The notes beneath the pieces were generated by a model. It was given only the letters and a program-made list of their open reading frames with translations. It was not told the origin of the DNA and made no database searches. Positions 28,784-39,160 of a DNA stretch of 64,000 nucleotides are shown one piece after another. The stretch covers positions 186,001 through 250,000 of the forward strand of contig NZ_ALJF01000006.1 in assembly GCF_000300855.1 (NCBI RefSeq), in the 5' to 3' direction. Each line of letters opens with the position of its first letter. The stretch's first letter is position 1. The translations under genes were made by a program, and so were the position numbers. Source of the stretch: Agrobacterium albertimagni AOL15 (GTDB taxonomy: Bacteria; Pseudomonadota; Alphaproteobacteria; Rhizobiales; Rhizobiaceae).

Positions 28784-30655
28784 TCAAGCCGTGACCAGCT
28801 GGTCGCGCGTATCAAGGAAGCCGCCCGATTGCCGTGCCCAGAGCTCGGAATAGAGCCCCCCGAGGTCCACTAGCTCCTGATGCGTTCCCTGCTCGATGAT
28901 CCGCCCCTTGTCCATAACCACGAGACGATCGAGCGCCGCGATCGTCGACAGACGGTGGGCGATCGCCAACACGGTCTTCCCCTGCATCAGTCGGTCGAGA
29001 TTGGACTGGATCGCCGCCTCCACTTCCGAGTCCAGCGCAGATGTCGCCTCATCCAGCACCAGGATCGGTGCATCTTTCAGCATCACGCGCGCAATCGCGA
29101 TGCGCTGTCGCTGGCCGCCGGAAAGCTTCACTCCGCGTTCGCCGACATGGGCGTCGAAGCCCTTGCGACCCCGCTGGTCTTCCAGCCGTTGGATAAAGTC
29201 GAGTGCTTCGGCCCGTTCGGCGGCCTTCAACAGCATCTCGTCGCTTGCATCCTCGCGACCGAAGAGGATGTTGTCGCGGATGGAGCGGTGCAGAAGCGCC
29301 GTATCCTGGGTCACCATGCCGATCTGCGAGCGCAGGCTCTCCTGGGTCACGGTGGAAATGTCCTGCCCGTCGATCAGTATCCTGCCGCCTTCGAGATCGT
29401 AGAAGCGCAGCAGCAGATTGACGAGCGTCGACTTGCCCGCCCCGGAACGCCCGACGATGCCGACCTTCTCGCCCGGCTCGATGGTCAGCGTCAGGTGATC
29501 GATCGCGCCCTTCTTGCGTCCGTAATGGAAGGTCACATCCTCGAAGCGGATCTCCGGTGATTTGACCTCGAGCTTCGCGGCGTCGGGCTTGTCGGTGAGC
29601 CCGATCGGCTTTGCCACCAGTTCGGCAGAATTCTGAATCGTGCCGATATTGCGCATGATGCCGTTGAGCTGCGTCATCATCCGGCCAAGCAGCATGTTGA
29701 GGCGCAGCACGAGGCCGAGTGTGAAGGCGACGCCACCCGCGGTCACCGCCCCGGCAAACCAGAGATCGACGGACAGAAGCGCCACCATCAGGATCATGAA
29801 ACCGGAGAGGATGGCGAGTGAAGCTCGCACGCCGGTCAACAGCCGCGCGAAGGGGCGCAGCGTGTCCTGGAACCGGTCGAAACCGGCGCGAATATAATGG
29901 TCGTTCTGCCGCTCGCGGGCAAAGAGCTTGAGCGTCTGGATGTTCGAATAGCTGTCGACCAGACGACCATTCAGCATCGACGACGCCTCCGCCGTTTCGC
30001 GTGCATGGTGGCGGATCTTCGGCACGAAATACCGGGCCAACACCAGGAAGATCGCCACCCAGGCGCCGATGATCGCGGCCAGCCGCCAGTCGAGTTGCGC
30101 AACCAGCGCCATGGTCGAAATGGTATAGATGACCATGAACCAGACGACCTGCAGCAGCGAGGTTAAGAGATCCCCAGTCGATTGCCCGGCGGACCAGACC
30201 TTGGTGACGATGCGGCCGGCAAAATCATTCTGGAAAAACGAGAGAGATTGCCGCGCCACATGCGCATGCGCCTGCCAGCGCACCAGGTTGAAGAAGTTGA
30301 GGACGATCACCTGTTCTTCGACCAACGCGCCGACCGTCACGACGATGAAGCGCCCGATCAATACGATCAGCGCCATCGCCAGCAACTCGCCGCCATGCGC
30401 TGCGATCAGCCCGTCCCAGCCGGCATCCTTCGGGACTGTGTCCAGGAGATCCACGAGACGGCCGACGAACCAGAAAAGTCCGGCTTCAAGCATGGCCACG
30501 GCACCGCCGAAGATCGCCATGAGGAAAAAGGCCATCTTCGCCTGGCTGACATAGAACCAGACGAAGGCCCAGGTCTTTTCCGGCGGACGCAGATTGTCCG
30601 ATCGAGCGAAGGGATCGAGCCAGTTTTCGAAGAAGCGGGCGATAGCTTGAAACAT
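28784..30655 (-). CDS. ABC exporter, fused permease-ATPase (MsbA/LmrA type), copy 1
   Basis: A 623-residue half-transporter. Six membrane helices fill residues about 30-340; the ATPase has GRSGAGKSTLVNL (Walker A, about 415), the Q-loop VTQDTALLHRS, LSGGQRQRIAIARV and LVLDEATSALDSE (Walker B). It works as a homo- or heterodimer, exporting a hydrophobic substrate that cannot be deduced. Its 37292-39160 paralogue is on the same strand with near-identical ATPase motifs; a heterodimer is possible but they are not adjacent. Confidence 0.92.
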   Translation of the reverse strand: MFQAIARFFENWLDPFARSDNLRPPEKTWAFVWFYVSQAKMAFFLMAIFGGAVAMLEAGLFWFVGRLVDLLDTVPKDAGWDGLIAAHGGELLAMALIVLIGRFIVVTVGALVEEQVIVLNFFNLVRWQAHAHVARQSLSFFQNDFAGRIVTKVWSAGQSTGDLLTSLLQVVWFMVIYTISTMALVAQLDWRLAAIIGAWVAIFLVLARYFVPKIRHHARETAEASSMLNGRLVDSYSNIQTLKLFARERQNDHYIRAGFDRFQDTLRPFARLLTGVRASLAILSGFMILMVALLSVDLWFAGAVTAGGVAFTLGLVLRLNMLLGRMMTQLNGIMRNIGTIQNSAELVAKPIGLTDKPDAAKLEVKSPEIRFEDVTFHYGRKKGAIDHLTLTIEPGEKVGIVGRSGAGKSTLVNLLLRFYDLEGGRILIDGQDISTVTQESLRSQIGMVTQDTALLHRSIRDNILFGREDASDEMLLKAAERAEALDFIQRLEDQRGRKGFDAHVGERGVKLSGGQRQRIAIARVMLKDAPILVLDEATSALDSEVEAAIQSNLDRLMQGKTVLAIAHRLSTIAALDRLVVMDKGRIIEQGTHQELVDLGGLYSELWARQSGGFLDTRDQLVTA

Positions 30656-30759
30656 GAGAGCCGATATAGGCCGATTGCCCGGGAGGGCAAAGCCTCAAAC
30701 ATGATCTCGACCATTACATTTTGGTCAGAGACCAAAGCCCCGTCCGACGCGCCGTCACG

Positions 30760-31779
30760 TCAGCTCCGCTGACGGCGCCCGTAAAGCGCCTCATAGCGCC
30801 TGAGCGTCGAGGCATCCGAAGAGACCTCGGTAAAGACGGGCACCAGGCTCTCGGTGAGATCGGCACGCTGAAGGGATTGTCGCGCCGCCCCATAGAGCTG
30901 AGAGACCGGAACCGGCCTGTATGTGCGTGCGCAACCGAACCGGCATGTAAGCTTCGGCATCGATTTGATGGACTTGCGCGCGACGCTCTCGGCATCGGCG
31001 ACCACTCGGGCGACCTTCGCCCCGAGCTGGGACAGATAGGCTTCGCTGCTTGCCCCGATCAGCAAACCCAGTTCGTCGGGTGCCGTCCAGTAGGCCGCAT
31101 CGCTTTTGTCGATCAGGCGATGGGTAAAGCGGGCCAGCGTGTTCTTCATGTAATCGCTGACCTTGGCAAGGCCGCTACGGCTCAAGGGTTCCAGGCCACC
31201 GACCCGGCAGAGCATCAGGCTCAGCCCCTCCTCCGGCATGCCCTGCTTGAAGACCTCGTCCAGACGCTGCACGAGGGCCGGATAACCCGGTAATCCAAAG
31301 CTCAGTTGCGCGGTCAGATGGTCCTGCCCCGCCACTTCGATCGGTTCGGCCGTGACGAGCTTGCAAACGGCCTGCAGCGCATCGAGACAGGTCTGGAGCT
31401 GGGCATCCAGGGCGGCCATCGGGTCCTCGCCATCATCCGACGATCCGGCGACTGTCACGGCCCCACTCTCCAGCAACCTCCGCAGATCCTCCAGTGCACC
31501 CACCGCCTGCTCGCTTGTCGTTTTGAACGCTGAGACCATCGGGCGCCGGGGGAGGAAACGCTGCGCGAGGATGGAGAGAGCCGCCTGCCCGACTGGCTTC
31601 GGCAGCGCAAGAAAAGCGTCGCGAAGCGCCTTGTCCCGACCCGTCATCACCGCGTGAACGAGCTCGAAGTTGTCAGGGCTGAGCTCGAGATGGTTCTTGC
31701 TGAGGAATTCGAAAGCCTTGCGGCCAAGAATGTCGGCTTCCCTGGAATGGGGCAAGAGGCGATGGGGCGGCGGGGGCAT
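30760..31779 (-). CDS. Degenerate GGDEF-like protein
   Basis: About 339 residues. The C-terminal part follows the GGDEF fold: FGLPGYPALVQRLDEVF stands where GLPNR-type motifs lie, and YWTAPDELGLLIG stands where a GGDEF turn would be, reading APDEL at about 233-237. The catalytic Asp segment normally like LLDLDHFK reads LMLCRVGGLE. Cyclase activity is therefore unlikely. The N-terminal 150 residues look helical. ATG 31779 has GGAGG eight bases upstream; a GTG at 31788 is possible. It could be a c-di-GMP/GTP-binding scaffold or a relic under other selection. Confidence 0.6.
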   Translation of the reverse strand: MPPPPHRLLPHSREADILGRKAFEFLSKNHLELSPDNFELVHAVMTGRDKALRDAFLALPKPVGQAALSILAQRFLPRRPMVSAFKTTSEQAVGALEDLRRLLESGAVTVAGSSDDGEDPMAALDAQLQTCLDALQAVCKLVTAEPIEVAGQDHLTAQLSFGLPGYPALVQRLDEVFKQGMPEEGLSLMLCRVGGLEPLSRSGLAKVSDYMKNTLARFTHRLIDKSDAAYWTAPDELGLLIGASSEAYLSQLGAKVARVVADAESVARKSIKSMPKLTCRFGCARTYRPVPVSQLYGAARQSLQRADLTESLVPVFTEVSSDASTLRRYEALYGRRQRS

Positions 31780-31899
31780 GCGAGGCACCTCCGATGGGTG
31801 TTCCTATCCCGTCAGGCTACGCGCCAAACAAAAACCGATCCTTTCGCCAAACACTAAAATGCGCCGGGCCTCCCAACGTGCCTGTGGAATGGCTGACGT

Positions 31900-32322
31900 C
31901 TAACGCGTGTAGCGGGTGAGATAGATGCCGAGAAGGATCAGTGCCACGCCGACCGGCTGGCCGATGTGGAACTCTGCCGTACCACGCGCCAAATCTATGA
32001 TCAGGCCGGTGATCATCTGCCCGCCGATGATCAGCAGCCCCGAGCGGGCGGCCCCGATGCGCGGAAAGACGTAAGAGCTGATCACCACGAAACAGGCCCC
32101 GATCACACCGCCCGTCAGGTAGAAGACCGGGACGTCCGCGATCATCGGCATGCCGACGCGGTGGAAGAGAAGCACATAGACAGTTAACAGCAGGAAACCG
32201 ATCCAGTGGTTCCAGGCCGACGCCGTAAACGCTCCGCGGTCCATGGTCAGCCGGCCGTTGATCGACCGGCTCATGCCGACGGCAGCACCACCGGCGAGTG
32301 CGATGAGAACAGCGCCCAGCAT
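31900..32322 (-). CDS. DMT family small transporter, second partner (DUF606/YdcZ type)
   Basis: A 140-residue membrane protein with about five hydrophobic segments and the DUF606/YdcZ signature region near GGVIGACFVVISSYVFPRIG. These half-size DMT proteins usually act in pairs. Its ATG directly abuts the TGA of its partner upstream (no gap), so translation is coupled. Substrate unknown. Confidence 0.8.
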   Translation of the reverse strand: MLGAVLIALAGGAAVGMSRSINGRLTMDRGAFTASAWNHWIGFLLLTVYVLLFHRVGMPMIADVPVFYLTGGVIGACFVVISSYVFPRIGAARSGLLIIGGQMITGLIIDLARGTAEFHIGQPVGVALILLGIYLTRYTR

Positions 32323-32787
32323 TCAGGTCCCCTTTGCGAAGATGAGCAGCGCGCTGCCAGAGATCACGCAGATCGTTGCCAGAAGATCGAAGCGGTTCAG
32401 TCTCCGTTGCGGTGTGCCGAACAGCCCGAACTGATCGGAAAGGAGCCCGAACAGGATCTGACCGACAAGCAACAACGACAGGCCACCGGCCAGCGCCAGT
32501 TCCGAATTGACGGCAATCGAACTCAAGGCCACCGCAAAGGCCCCAGGCACACCCCCGAGATAGGACCAGAGCGGCGCTTTGCCCTTGGCCGGAATTCGCC
32601 CCGCCCGTCGTGCGACGGCGCCATTGGCGACCAGCAGGATAAAGGCGACGACGCCACCGACGCCATGTACCACCCAGGATGCGGTAAACGGCGTCGTCAG
32701 AGCGGCAAGCCCGCTATTGATGGTCACCATGACGGCGAGCAGCGCCCCGGCGAGGACCGCCCAGAGCCAGTCGATATGTTTCAGCAT
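32323..32787 (-). CDS. DMT family small transporter, first partner (DUF606/YdcZ type)
   Basis: A 154-residue membrane protein with about five hydrophobic segments and a GAFAVALSSIAVNSELALAG-type stretch resembling DUF606/YdcZ. ATG 32787 has AGGAG close upstream; the frame is open further upstream to 32889 but that region is not conserved. The gene directly abuts its partner, consistent with a two-subunit transporter. Substrate unknown; it could be an efflux carrier. Confidence 0.8.
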   Translation of the reverse strand: MLKHIDWLWAVLAGALLAVMVTINSGLAALTTPFTASWVVHGVGGVVAFILLVANGAVARRAGRIPAKGKAPLWSYLGGVPGAFAVALSSIAVNSELALAGGLSLLLVGQILFGLLSDQFGLFGTPQRRLNRFDLLATICVISGSALLIFAKGT

Positions 32788-32940
32788 GTCACTCCTGAAC
32801 GGAACGCGAGGGCGCGTAAAAGTCGGCCCCGTCTGTTTGAGGCCACCGCATAGCGGCCCCGCCATCCCGCCGACAAGCCAATTCGGCAAATGAACCGATC
32901 AGTCGCGTGAATGCCTGGGCGCTACCGACCGCCACAAACG

Positions 32941-32968
32941 CGAAACGGGGCATCCCTGCCCCGTTTCG
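32941..32968 (-). terminator. Hairpin terminator of chemoreceptor gene 1
   Basis: CGAAACGGGGCA and TGCCCCGTTTCG form a perfect 12-bp stem with a 4-base loop, 28 bp beyond the chemoreceptor stop. The T-tract is weak (CGTTTGT), so it is a strong hairpin but an imperfect terminator. Confidence 0.65.
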
Positions 32969-32995
32969 TCCTCTCCGGATCCGGTATGCCGGATC

Positions 32996-34918
32996 TCAGA
33001 ATTCCGACCACTCCGCTGCAACAGCCGCATTGCCATTGAAGGCATTGGCGATCTTGCGGCCGAGAGCACGCGCCGGCGACGCTTGCGGCTGGCTTTCGCC
33101 CCGCGCCGGGGCAAGCCGCGGTGCAGCCATGCGAGGAGCCTCTTCCCCGAGGCGGAACTGGCCGAGCAACTGCGTCAGCGATGTCGCCTGCTGCGCCAGG
33201 CCATGGCAGGCGGAAGTCGACTGCTCGACCATGGACGCATTCTTCTGCGTGCCCTGGTCCATCTGGTTCACAGCCGCGTTGATCTCGGCCAAGCCCGTCG
33301 ACTGCTCGCGTGCAGAGGTGACGATCGCAGAAACGTTCTGGTTGATCTCCTGCACTTCCCGCACGATGGCTTCGAGCGCCTGCCCCGTCTCACCGACCAG
33401 AGTGACCCCGTTCCTCACCTGCTCGCCGGAGGCCGTGATCAGACCCTTGATTTCCTTCGCCGCATGGGCCGAACGCTGGGCGAGTTCACGCACTTCCTGG
33501 GCAACGACGGCAAAACCCTTGCCGGCGTCTCCGGCACGCGCAGCTTCAACACCCGCGTTCAGCGCCAGAAGATTGGTCTGGAACGCGATCTCATCGATCA
33601 CGCCGATGATGTTGGAGATTTCGCTCGACGACTTTTCGATCGCATGCATGGCATTGACCGCGCGACGAACCACGTCGCCCGACCGTTCTGCACCGACCCG
33701 GGTCCGCGAGACGAGCGCCCCGGCTTCCTCCGCCCGCACAGCGCTGTCCTTGACCGCGGTCGTCACCTGCTCGAGCGCTGCTGCCGTTTCCTCGACAGAG
33801 GCTGCCTGCTGCTCGGTGCGCTTGGATAGGTCGTCGGCTGCAGAGAGCATTTCGCTCGCACCTGCGTCGATGGCGCGCGCATTTTCGCCAACGGCGCGCA
33901 TGGCATCACGCAGCCGCTCGACGGAGTGGTTGAAGTTGACACGCAGCGGATCAAGGTGCTCGGCGAAGCGTTCGCCGATTTCGACGGCAAGATCACCATC
34001 GGAAAGCTTCTGCAAACCACCGGCCAGACGGTCGACGGCAAACTGTACTTCGGCCGCTTCACGCGCCTTATGTGCTTCGCGCGCCAGACGCTCCGTCTCG
34101 CTCAGCGACCGGTTCTCTTCGGCCTGACGCTCCAGCGCCGCCCGTTCGATCGCATTGTTGCGGAAGACGGAAACGGCTGCCGCCATTTCGCCGATCTCGT
34201 CCCGACGGTTCGCAAACGGAACCTCCGTTTCGGTGTCGCCACCGGCAAGCGTCCGCATCGAACCGGTGATCGCGGAGATGGGACGCGCAACCCGCACGAT
34301 CGATACGACCGCAGCACCGAGCGCCATCAGCGCGGCGAGAACGAAGGCCGCCAGCGACAGGCGCATGGCAAGCGTCGCAGAGGCGTCCGCATCATGACGA
34401 ACCTGCACGCCGGCAGCCCGGTTCATCTCCTTGATGTCCCCCAGGCTCTGTTCCGCGGCGCTGCCGAGCGGCACCATCTGGGCGAGCGTATCTTTCGCCT
34501 GATAAAGCTTTGATGCCATGGCCTGTTCGACGAAGCTCTGGCCAAGGCCGTTGAACTCGACGACGGTCGCCTTGAAACTGTCGAAACGCTGGCGGACATC
34601 GGGAAGCACGATCGAGGCGTCAAACTCGGCGATCGCGGCATCCAGTTGCGCACGCGCGGCCTCGAGATCCTCGACCAGCGTCTTCTTCTCGGCCGAGGTG
34701 GCAGCCGTCAGGATCATCAGGTTGAGACGGCGAACGTCGGCGAGAACGGAATCGATCTCGGCAATCATCATGGACCGATCGAGACGGCCGCCCAGTGCTT
34801 CCATCTGACCACTCATGTCGGTCACGGAGCGGACGGCAATTGCACCCTGCCCGAGCGACACGATCACCATCAGACCGAATAGAAGCGGCAGCAGAAGTTT
34901 GATCTTGAGATTTTTCAC
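32996..34918 (-). CDS. Methyl-accepting chemotaxis protein, copy 1
   Basis: A 640-residue receptor with helices at about 7-29 and 190-212 around a periplasmic four-helix-bundle sensor, then HAMP (about 213-265) and a cytoplasmic signalling domain with hairpin tip [21 protein letters not shown]. The last five residues, EWSEF, fit the xWxxF pentapeptide bound by CheR/CheB. GTG 34918 has AGGA upstream. It is a tandem duplicate of the next receptor: their signalling domains are nearly identical and their sensors differ. Ligand unknown. Confidence 0.93.
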   Translation of the reverse strand: MKNLKIKLLLPLLFGLMVIVSLGQGAIAVRSVTDMSGQMEALGGRLDRSMMIAEIDSVLADVRRLNLMILTAATSAEKKTLVEDLEAARAQLDAAIAEFDASIVLPDVRQRFDSFKATVVEFNGLGQSFVEQAMASKLYQAKDTLAQMVPLGSAAEQSLGDIKEMNRAAGVQVRHDADASATLAMRLSLAAFVLAALMALGAAVVSIVRVARPISAITGSMRTLAGGDTETEVPFANRRDEIGEMAAAVSVFRNNAIERAALERQAEENRSLSETERLAREAHKAREAAEVQFAVDRLAGGLQKLSDGDLAVEIGERFAEHLDPLRVNFNHSVERLRDAMRAVGENARAIDAGASEMLSAADDLSKRTEQQAASVEETAAALEQVTTAVKDSAVRAEEAGALVSRTRVGAERSGDVVRRAVNAMHAIEKSSSEISNIIGVIDEIAFQTNLLALNAGVEAARAGDAGKGFAVVAQEVRELAQRSAHAAKEIKGLITASGEQVRNGVTLVGETGQALEAIVREVQEINQNVSAIVTSAREQSTGLAEINAAVNQMDQGTQKNASMVEQSTSACHGLAQQATSLTQLLGQFRLGEEAPRMAAPRLAPARGESQPQASPARALGRKIANAFNGNAAVAAEWSEF

Positions 34919-35060
34919 GACTGAAATCCTGGATTGAAACGGAATGAGACGGCCGGAAAAAAATGCCGGCAGACTTCCATGCCAATCCGAATTCTAACAA
35001 AGCCTTACGCGCCGAAGGGCAGTTCTCGCCTCATCCACAATCCCGTGCGCAAGCATCGAC

Positions 35061-35089
35061 AAAAAAAGAGAGGCATTTCTGCCCCTCTT
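35061..35089 (-). terminator. Terminator of chemoreceptor gene 2
   Basis: On the minus strand AGAGGGGCA-GAAA-TGCCTCTCT has one mismatch in a 9-bp stem and runs into seven T residues. It lies about 26 bp after the stop codon. Confidence 0.8.
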
Positions 35090-35114
35090 CTTCGCATCCT
35101 CTGGAACGCAGTGC

Positions 35115-37037
35115 TTAGAACTCCGACCACTCGGCCGCGACAGCCGTGTTACCCTTGAAGGCATTGGCTATCTTGCGGCCCAGTGCCCGTGCGGGCGAAG
35201 GCTGCGGCTGGGCGGCCGGCGTTGCCGGGGCGACCCGTGGCGATGCCTGATAGCTGCTCTCGTCCGTCTTGAACTGCGCCATCAGCTGCATCAGCTGACC
35301 GGCCTGCTGGGCCAGACCATGGCTTGCAGCCGTGGACTGCTCCACCATGGCCGCGTTCTTCTGCGTGCCCTGGTCCATCTGGTTGACGGCCATATTGATT
35401 TCCTGGAGGCCGGTCGACTGCTCGCGGGTCGAGGTGACGATCGCCAGAACATTCTGGTTGATCTCCTGCACCTCGCGCACGATGGTCTCCAGCGCCCGAC
35501 CGGTTTCGTCGACCAGGTTGACACCATTACGGACCTGTTCGCCCGAGGTGGTGATCAGGGCCTTGATCTCCTTTGCCGCATTGGCCGAACGCTGTGCGAG
35601 TTCACGCACTTCCTGGGCAACGACCGCGAAGCCCTTGCCGGCTTCACCGGCGCGAGCCGCTTCAACGCCGGCATTGAGCGCCAGAAGGTTCGTCTGGAAT
35701 GCGATGTCGTCGATCACGCCGATGATGTTCGAAATTTCCGAGGAGGATTTCTCGATCTGCTGCATGGCAGCGACCGCACGGCGGACGACCTCGCCCGAAT
35801 GCTCGGCCCCTTCCCGCGTGCGGCTGACCAGCTGGCCGGCCTCGTCGGCGCGAATGGCGCTGTCCTTGACCGCAGTCGTCACCTGTTCGAGCGCTGCCGC
35901 CGTCTCTTCGACGGAAGCCGCCTGCTGCTCGGTCCGCTTCGACAGGTCGTCGGCCGCGGCCAGCATCTCGTTGGCACCGGCATCGATCGACCGGGCATTT
36001 TCGCTCACGGCGCGCATGGCGTCCTTCAGGCGTGCGACCGACTGGTTGAAGTTGAGGCGCAGCGGATCGAGATGATCGGCGAAGCGTTCGCTGATCTGCG
36101 CGACGAGATCGCCATCCGACAGACGCTGCAGACCCGAAGCAAGCTGGTCGACGGCAAACTGCACTTCGGCCGCTTCCCGTGCCTTCTGGGCTTCGCGGGC
36201 CTGACGCTCGGTTTCGCTGAGCGACCGGTTCTCTTCCGCCTGACGCTCGAGCGCTGCACGCTCGATGGCATTGTCGCGGAACACGCTGACGGCAGCTGCC
36301 ATCTCGCCGATTTCATCCTGACGACCGGCAAACGGGATCTCGGTCTGCGTGTCGCCGGAAGCAAGGGTACGCATAGAACCGGTGATCGCCGAGATCGGAC
36401 GAACGATCCGCGCAAAGCTGAAGAAGGCGGCACCGGCGGCAATCAGCGCGCTGATCAGGACGGCAATGATCGTCGTGTTGACCGCAGTGTTGGAGACGTC
36501 GTCCGCTTTGACGATTGCGGCGTCGCTGAGTTGCACATTGGACTGGATCATTTCGTCCATGAGCTGAACAAGGGAGCGAGCATTGGTCGCCATGGCACCG
36601 TTGAATACGGCCTTGGCCGCAGCCTGACTGCCCGTGCGCTTCAATTCGACCATCTGCATGGCCAGACGGTCGTATTCCGCAAGCGCGGCCTTCATGCTGT
36701 CGAATCGGGCCCGCGTCGCCGGCATGGTGATCATCGGCTCGTAGGCGGCAAAAGCTGCATCACGTTCCGCCACAGCGGTCTGAGTGGCAGATACGATCGC
36801 ATCCAGCTCTGCCGGTTCCGCATTCAACAGCATGGCATAGTCGCGGCGGACCTCGGCGAAAGTCGCATTCATCCGTGCGACAGCAAGTGTTCTGGGCAGG
36901 CGTTCACGCCCGATGACGTTCACCTGCTCCTTGACGTCGCCGATGAAGTTAATCGCCAGAATGCCCTGGCCGATGCCGAAGGTGAGTACAACTGCGAAAA
37001 GCAGCGGCAGCACCACTTTGATCTTGAGATTGGACAT
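35115..37037 (-). CDS. Methyl-accepting chemotaxis protein, copy 2
   Basis: A 640-residue paralogue of copy 1 with the same layout: two membrane helices near the ends of a periplasmic four-helix-bundle sensor, HAMP, and the signalling tip [21 protein letters not shown]. It also ends in EWSEF. From about residue 320 to the C-terminus it differs from copy 1 at few positions, whereas the sensor domains share little. ATG 37037 has GGAGA seven bases upstream. Both are separately terminated, so they are probably independently expressed. Confidence 0.93.
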   Translation of the reverse strand: MSNLKIKVVLPLLFAVVLTFGIGQGILAINFIGDVKEQVNVIGRERLPRTLAVARMNATFAEVRRDYAMLLNAEPAELDAIVSATQTAVAERDAAFAAYEPMITMPATRARFDSMKAALAEYDRLAMQMVELKRTGSQAAAKAVFNGAMATNARSLVQLMDEMIQSNVQLSDAAIVKADDVSNTAVNTTIIAVLISALIAAGAAFFSFARIVRPISAITGSMRTLASGDTQTEIPFAGRQDEIGEMAAAVSVFRDNAIERAALERQAEENRSLSETERQAREAQKAREAAEVQFAVDQLASGLQRLSDGDLVAQISERFADHLDPLRLNFNQSVARLKDAMRAVSENARSIDAGANEMLAAADDLSKRTEQQAASVEETAAALEQVTTAVKDSAIRADEAGQLVSRTREGAEHSGEVVRRAVAAMQQIEKSSSEISNIIGVIDDIAFQTNLLALNAGVEAARAGEAGKGFAVVAQEVRELAQRSANAAKEIKALITTSGEQVRNGVNLVDETGRALETIVREVQEINQNVLAIVTSTREQSTGLQEINMAVNQMDQGTQKNAAMVEQSTAASHGLAQQAGQLMQLMAQFKTDESSYQASPRVAPATPAAQPQPSPARALGRKIANAFKGNTAVAAEWSEF

Positions 37038-37226
37038 GAATGGTCTCCAGGGGAGGAAAAATACATTCCCAACCGGGCGTGGGAGGTCGCCAGGTGTGAG
37101 GACAAGACATCGTCCGGATAGGTCGGGATGAAACCGTTCTAGAATGTAAACAATGAATATTTTACTTAGATTGTAGACAACCTTTGATAGCGCTAAAAAT
37201 GGGGTATTTCCGAATAGCTGCAGCCC

Positions 37227-37260
37227 AAAAAAAGGTCGGCGGCAGATTGCTCCGCCGCCG
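37227..37260 (-). terminator. Terminator of ABC exporter copy 2
   Basis: On the minus strand CGGCGGC pairs with GCCGCCG across a 10-base loop, followed by ACC and seven T residues. It lies about 30 bp beyond the exporter stop codon. Confidence 0.7.
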
Positions 37261-37291
37261 CTCGTTCTCCATCAATCGTCGTGATGGGGTA

Positions 37292-39160
37292 TCACTCGGC
37301 CGCTGTTTCCCGCACCTCGTTCGCCCCGTCCGCCTGATCGGCAAGGAAACCGCCGGACTGCCGGTTCCACAGGTCGGCATAGATGCCGCCATTTGCCACC
37401 AGCTGCTGATGCGTTCCCTCTTCGACGATTCGGCCCTTGTCGAGCACGATCAGCCGGTCCATCTGCGTCAGCGTCGAGAGCCGGTGGGCGATTGCAATCA
37501 CCGTCTTGTCCTCGATCAGCTTGAACAGGCTTTCCTGGATCGCTGCTTCGACTTCCGAATCGAGCGCCGAGGTCGCCTCATCGAGCACCAGGATCGGCGC
37601 ATCCTTCAGGAAGACGCGGGCGATCGCGATACGCTGCCGCTGGCCGCCCGAGAGTTTCACGCCGCGCTCACCGACATGCGCATCGAGCCCGGCTCGGCCC
37701 TGCATGTCGGAGAGCCCCTGGATGAATTCCCAGGCATTCGCCCGCTTCGCCGCCTCGATCACTTCGGCATCGGTCGCTTCCGGTCGGCCGTAGGCGATGT
37801 TGTCCCGGATCGAGCGGTGCAGCAGGGACGTATCCTGGGTTACCACACCGACGAGTGCCCGCAGACTGTCCTGGCTCACCGCCGAGATATCCTGGCCGTC
37901 GACGAGGATCCTGCCCTTCTCCAGATCGTAGAAGCGCAGAAGCAGGTTCATCAGCGTCGTCTTGCCCGCACCAGAGCGTCCGACGAGACCGACCTTCTCC
38001 CCCGCCTTGATGGTCAGCGAGAAGTCCTCGATCACACCCTTCTGCTTGCCGTAGTGGAAGCGCACGCCGTCATAGACGATCTCGCCCTTCGGCGCGGCGA
38101 GCGCCTTGGCGGCCGGCTTGTCGACGATGTCGTGGGCCTTGGTCATCATGCCCATGCCGTCATAGACGGTGCCGATGTTTTCGAAGAGCGCCGCCACTTC
38201 CCACATGATCCACTGCGACATGCCGTTGATGCGCATGGAAAGCCCGATGGCGACCGCGATCGCACCGACGGTTACCGTGCCGTTCAGCCAGAACCAGATG
38301 CCCAAGGCCGCCACGAAGAACTGGACAATGGCGTTGTTGATGTCGACGCAAATGTTGAGCAGCGAGATCTGCCGCATCTGCCGGTGCACCGTGCCGAGAA
38401 AGGCGTCCATACCCTCCTTGGCATAGGTCTCTTCCCGGCCGGCATGCGAGAACAGCTTCACCGTCGCGATATTGGTATAGCTGTCGACGATCCGGCCCGT
38501 CATCATCGAGCGGGCATCGGCCTGTTCGCTGGAAAGCTTGCGCAGCTTGGGAATGAAGTTGCGCAGGATCAGTGCATAGATCACCAGCCAGAGGACGAGC
38601 GGCACACCGAGCCGCCAATCGACCGAAGCGACCAGCGCCAGCATCGAGACGAAGAAGGTCGTCGCATAGATGAAGACGTCGATGATCTTCATCACGCTTT
38701 CACGCACGGACAGCGCCGTCTGCATCACCTTGGTCGAGACGCGACCGGCGAACTCGTTGGCGAAGAAGGTCATCGAGTGCCGGAGCAGAAAGCGGTGCAT
38801 CTGCCAGCGCGCAATCATCGGGAAGTTGCCGGCCAGGACCTGGTGCATGGTGATCGTATGCATCACGCCGAGCACCGGCAGGCCGATCAAAAGCAGGCCC
38901 GCCATCCAGGCAAGCGTGCCACCTTCCGTCTGGAGAAAGGTCGAACGTTCGGCCGTCGACAGCCAATCAACGATATTGCCGAGGAACTGGTAGAGAAACA
39001 CTTCGGCAATTGCGATGAGGCCGGAGCAAAGTCCGAGCAGCGCCAGCCACCAGCCGGCGGGCTTCGTATAGTGCCAGCAGAAGGCGACAAGGCCCTTGGG
39101 CGGCAGGACCGGATCACCGGCCGGATACGGATTCAGGCGGTTTTCGAACCACGAGAACAT
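37292..39160 (-). CDS. ABC exporter, fused permease-ATPase, copy 2
   Basis: About 622 residues, with six membrane helices in residues about 20-320 and a C-terminal ATPase: GRSGAGKTTLMNL, VTQDTSLLHRS, LSGGQRQRIAIARV and LVLDEATSALDSE. ATG 39160 has GGAGA six bases upstream; the frame is open to 39241 but the extra residues are unlike a transporter. It resembles copy 1 closely in the ATPase domain but not in the permease. Substrate unknown. It lies next to the chemoreceptors but has its own terminator. Confidence 0.92.
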   Translation of the reverse strand: MFSWFENRLNPYPAGDPVLPPKGLVAFCWHYTKPAGWWLALLGLCSGLIAIAEVFLYQFLGNIVDWLSTAERSTFLQTEGGTLAWMAGLLLIGLPVLGVMHTITMHQVLAGNFPMIARWQMHRFLLRHSMTFFANEFAGRVSTKVMQTALSVRESVMKIIDVFIYATTFFVSMLALVASVDWRLGVPLVLWLVIYALILRNFIPKLRKLSSEQADARSMMTGRIVDSYTNIATVKLFSHAGREETYAKEGMDAFLGTVHRQMRQISLLNICVDINNAIVQFFVAALGIWFWLNGTVTVGAIAVAIGLSMRINGMSQWIMWEVAALFENIGTVYDGMGMMTKAHDIVDKPAAKALAAPKGEIVYDGVRFHYGKQKGVIEDFSLTIKAGEKVGLVGRSGAGKTTLMNLLLRFYDLEKGRILVDGQDISAVSQDSLRALVGVVTQDTSLLHRSIRDNIAYGRPEATDAEVIEAAKRANAWEFIQGLSDMQGRAGLDAHVGERGVKLSGGQRQRIAIARVFLKDAPILVLDEATSALDSEVEAAIQESLFKLIEDKTVIAIAHRLSTLTQMDRLIVLDKGRIVEEGTHQQLVANGGIYADLWNRQSGGFLADQADGANEVRETAAE

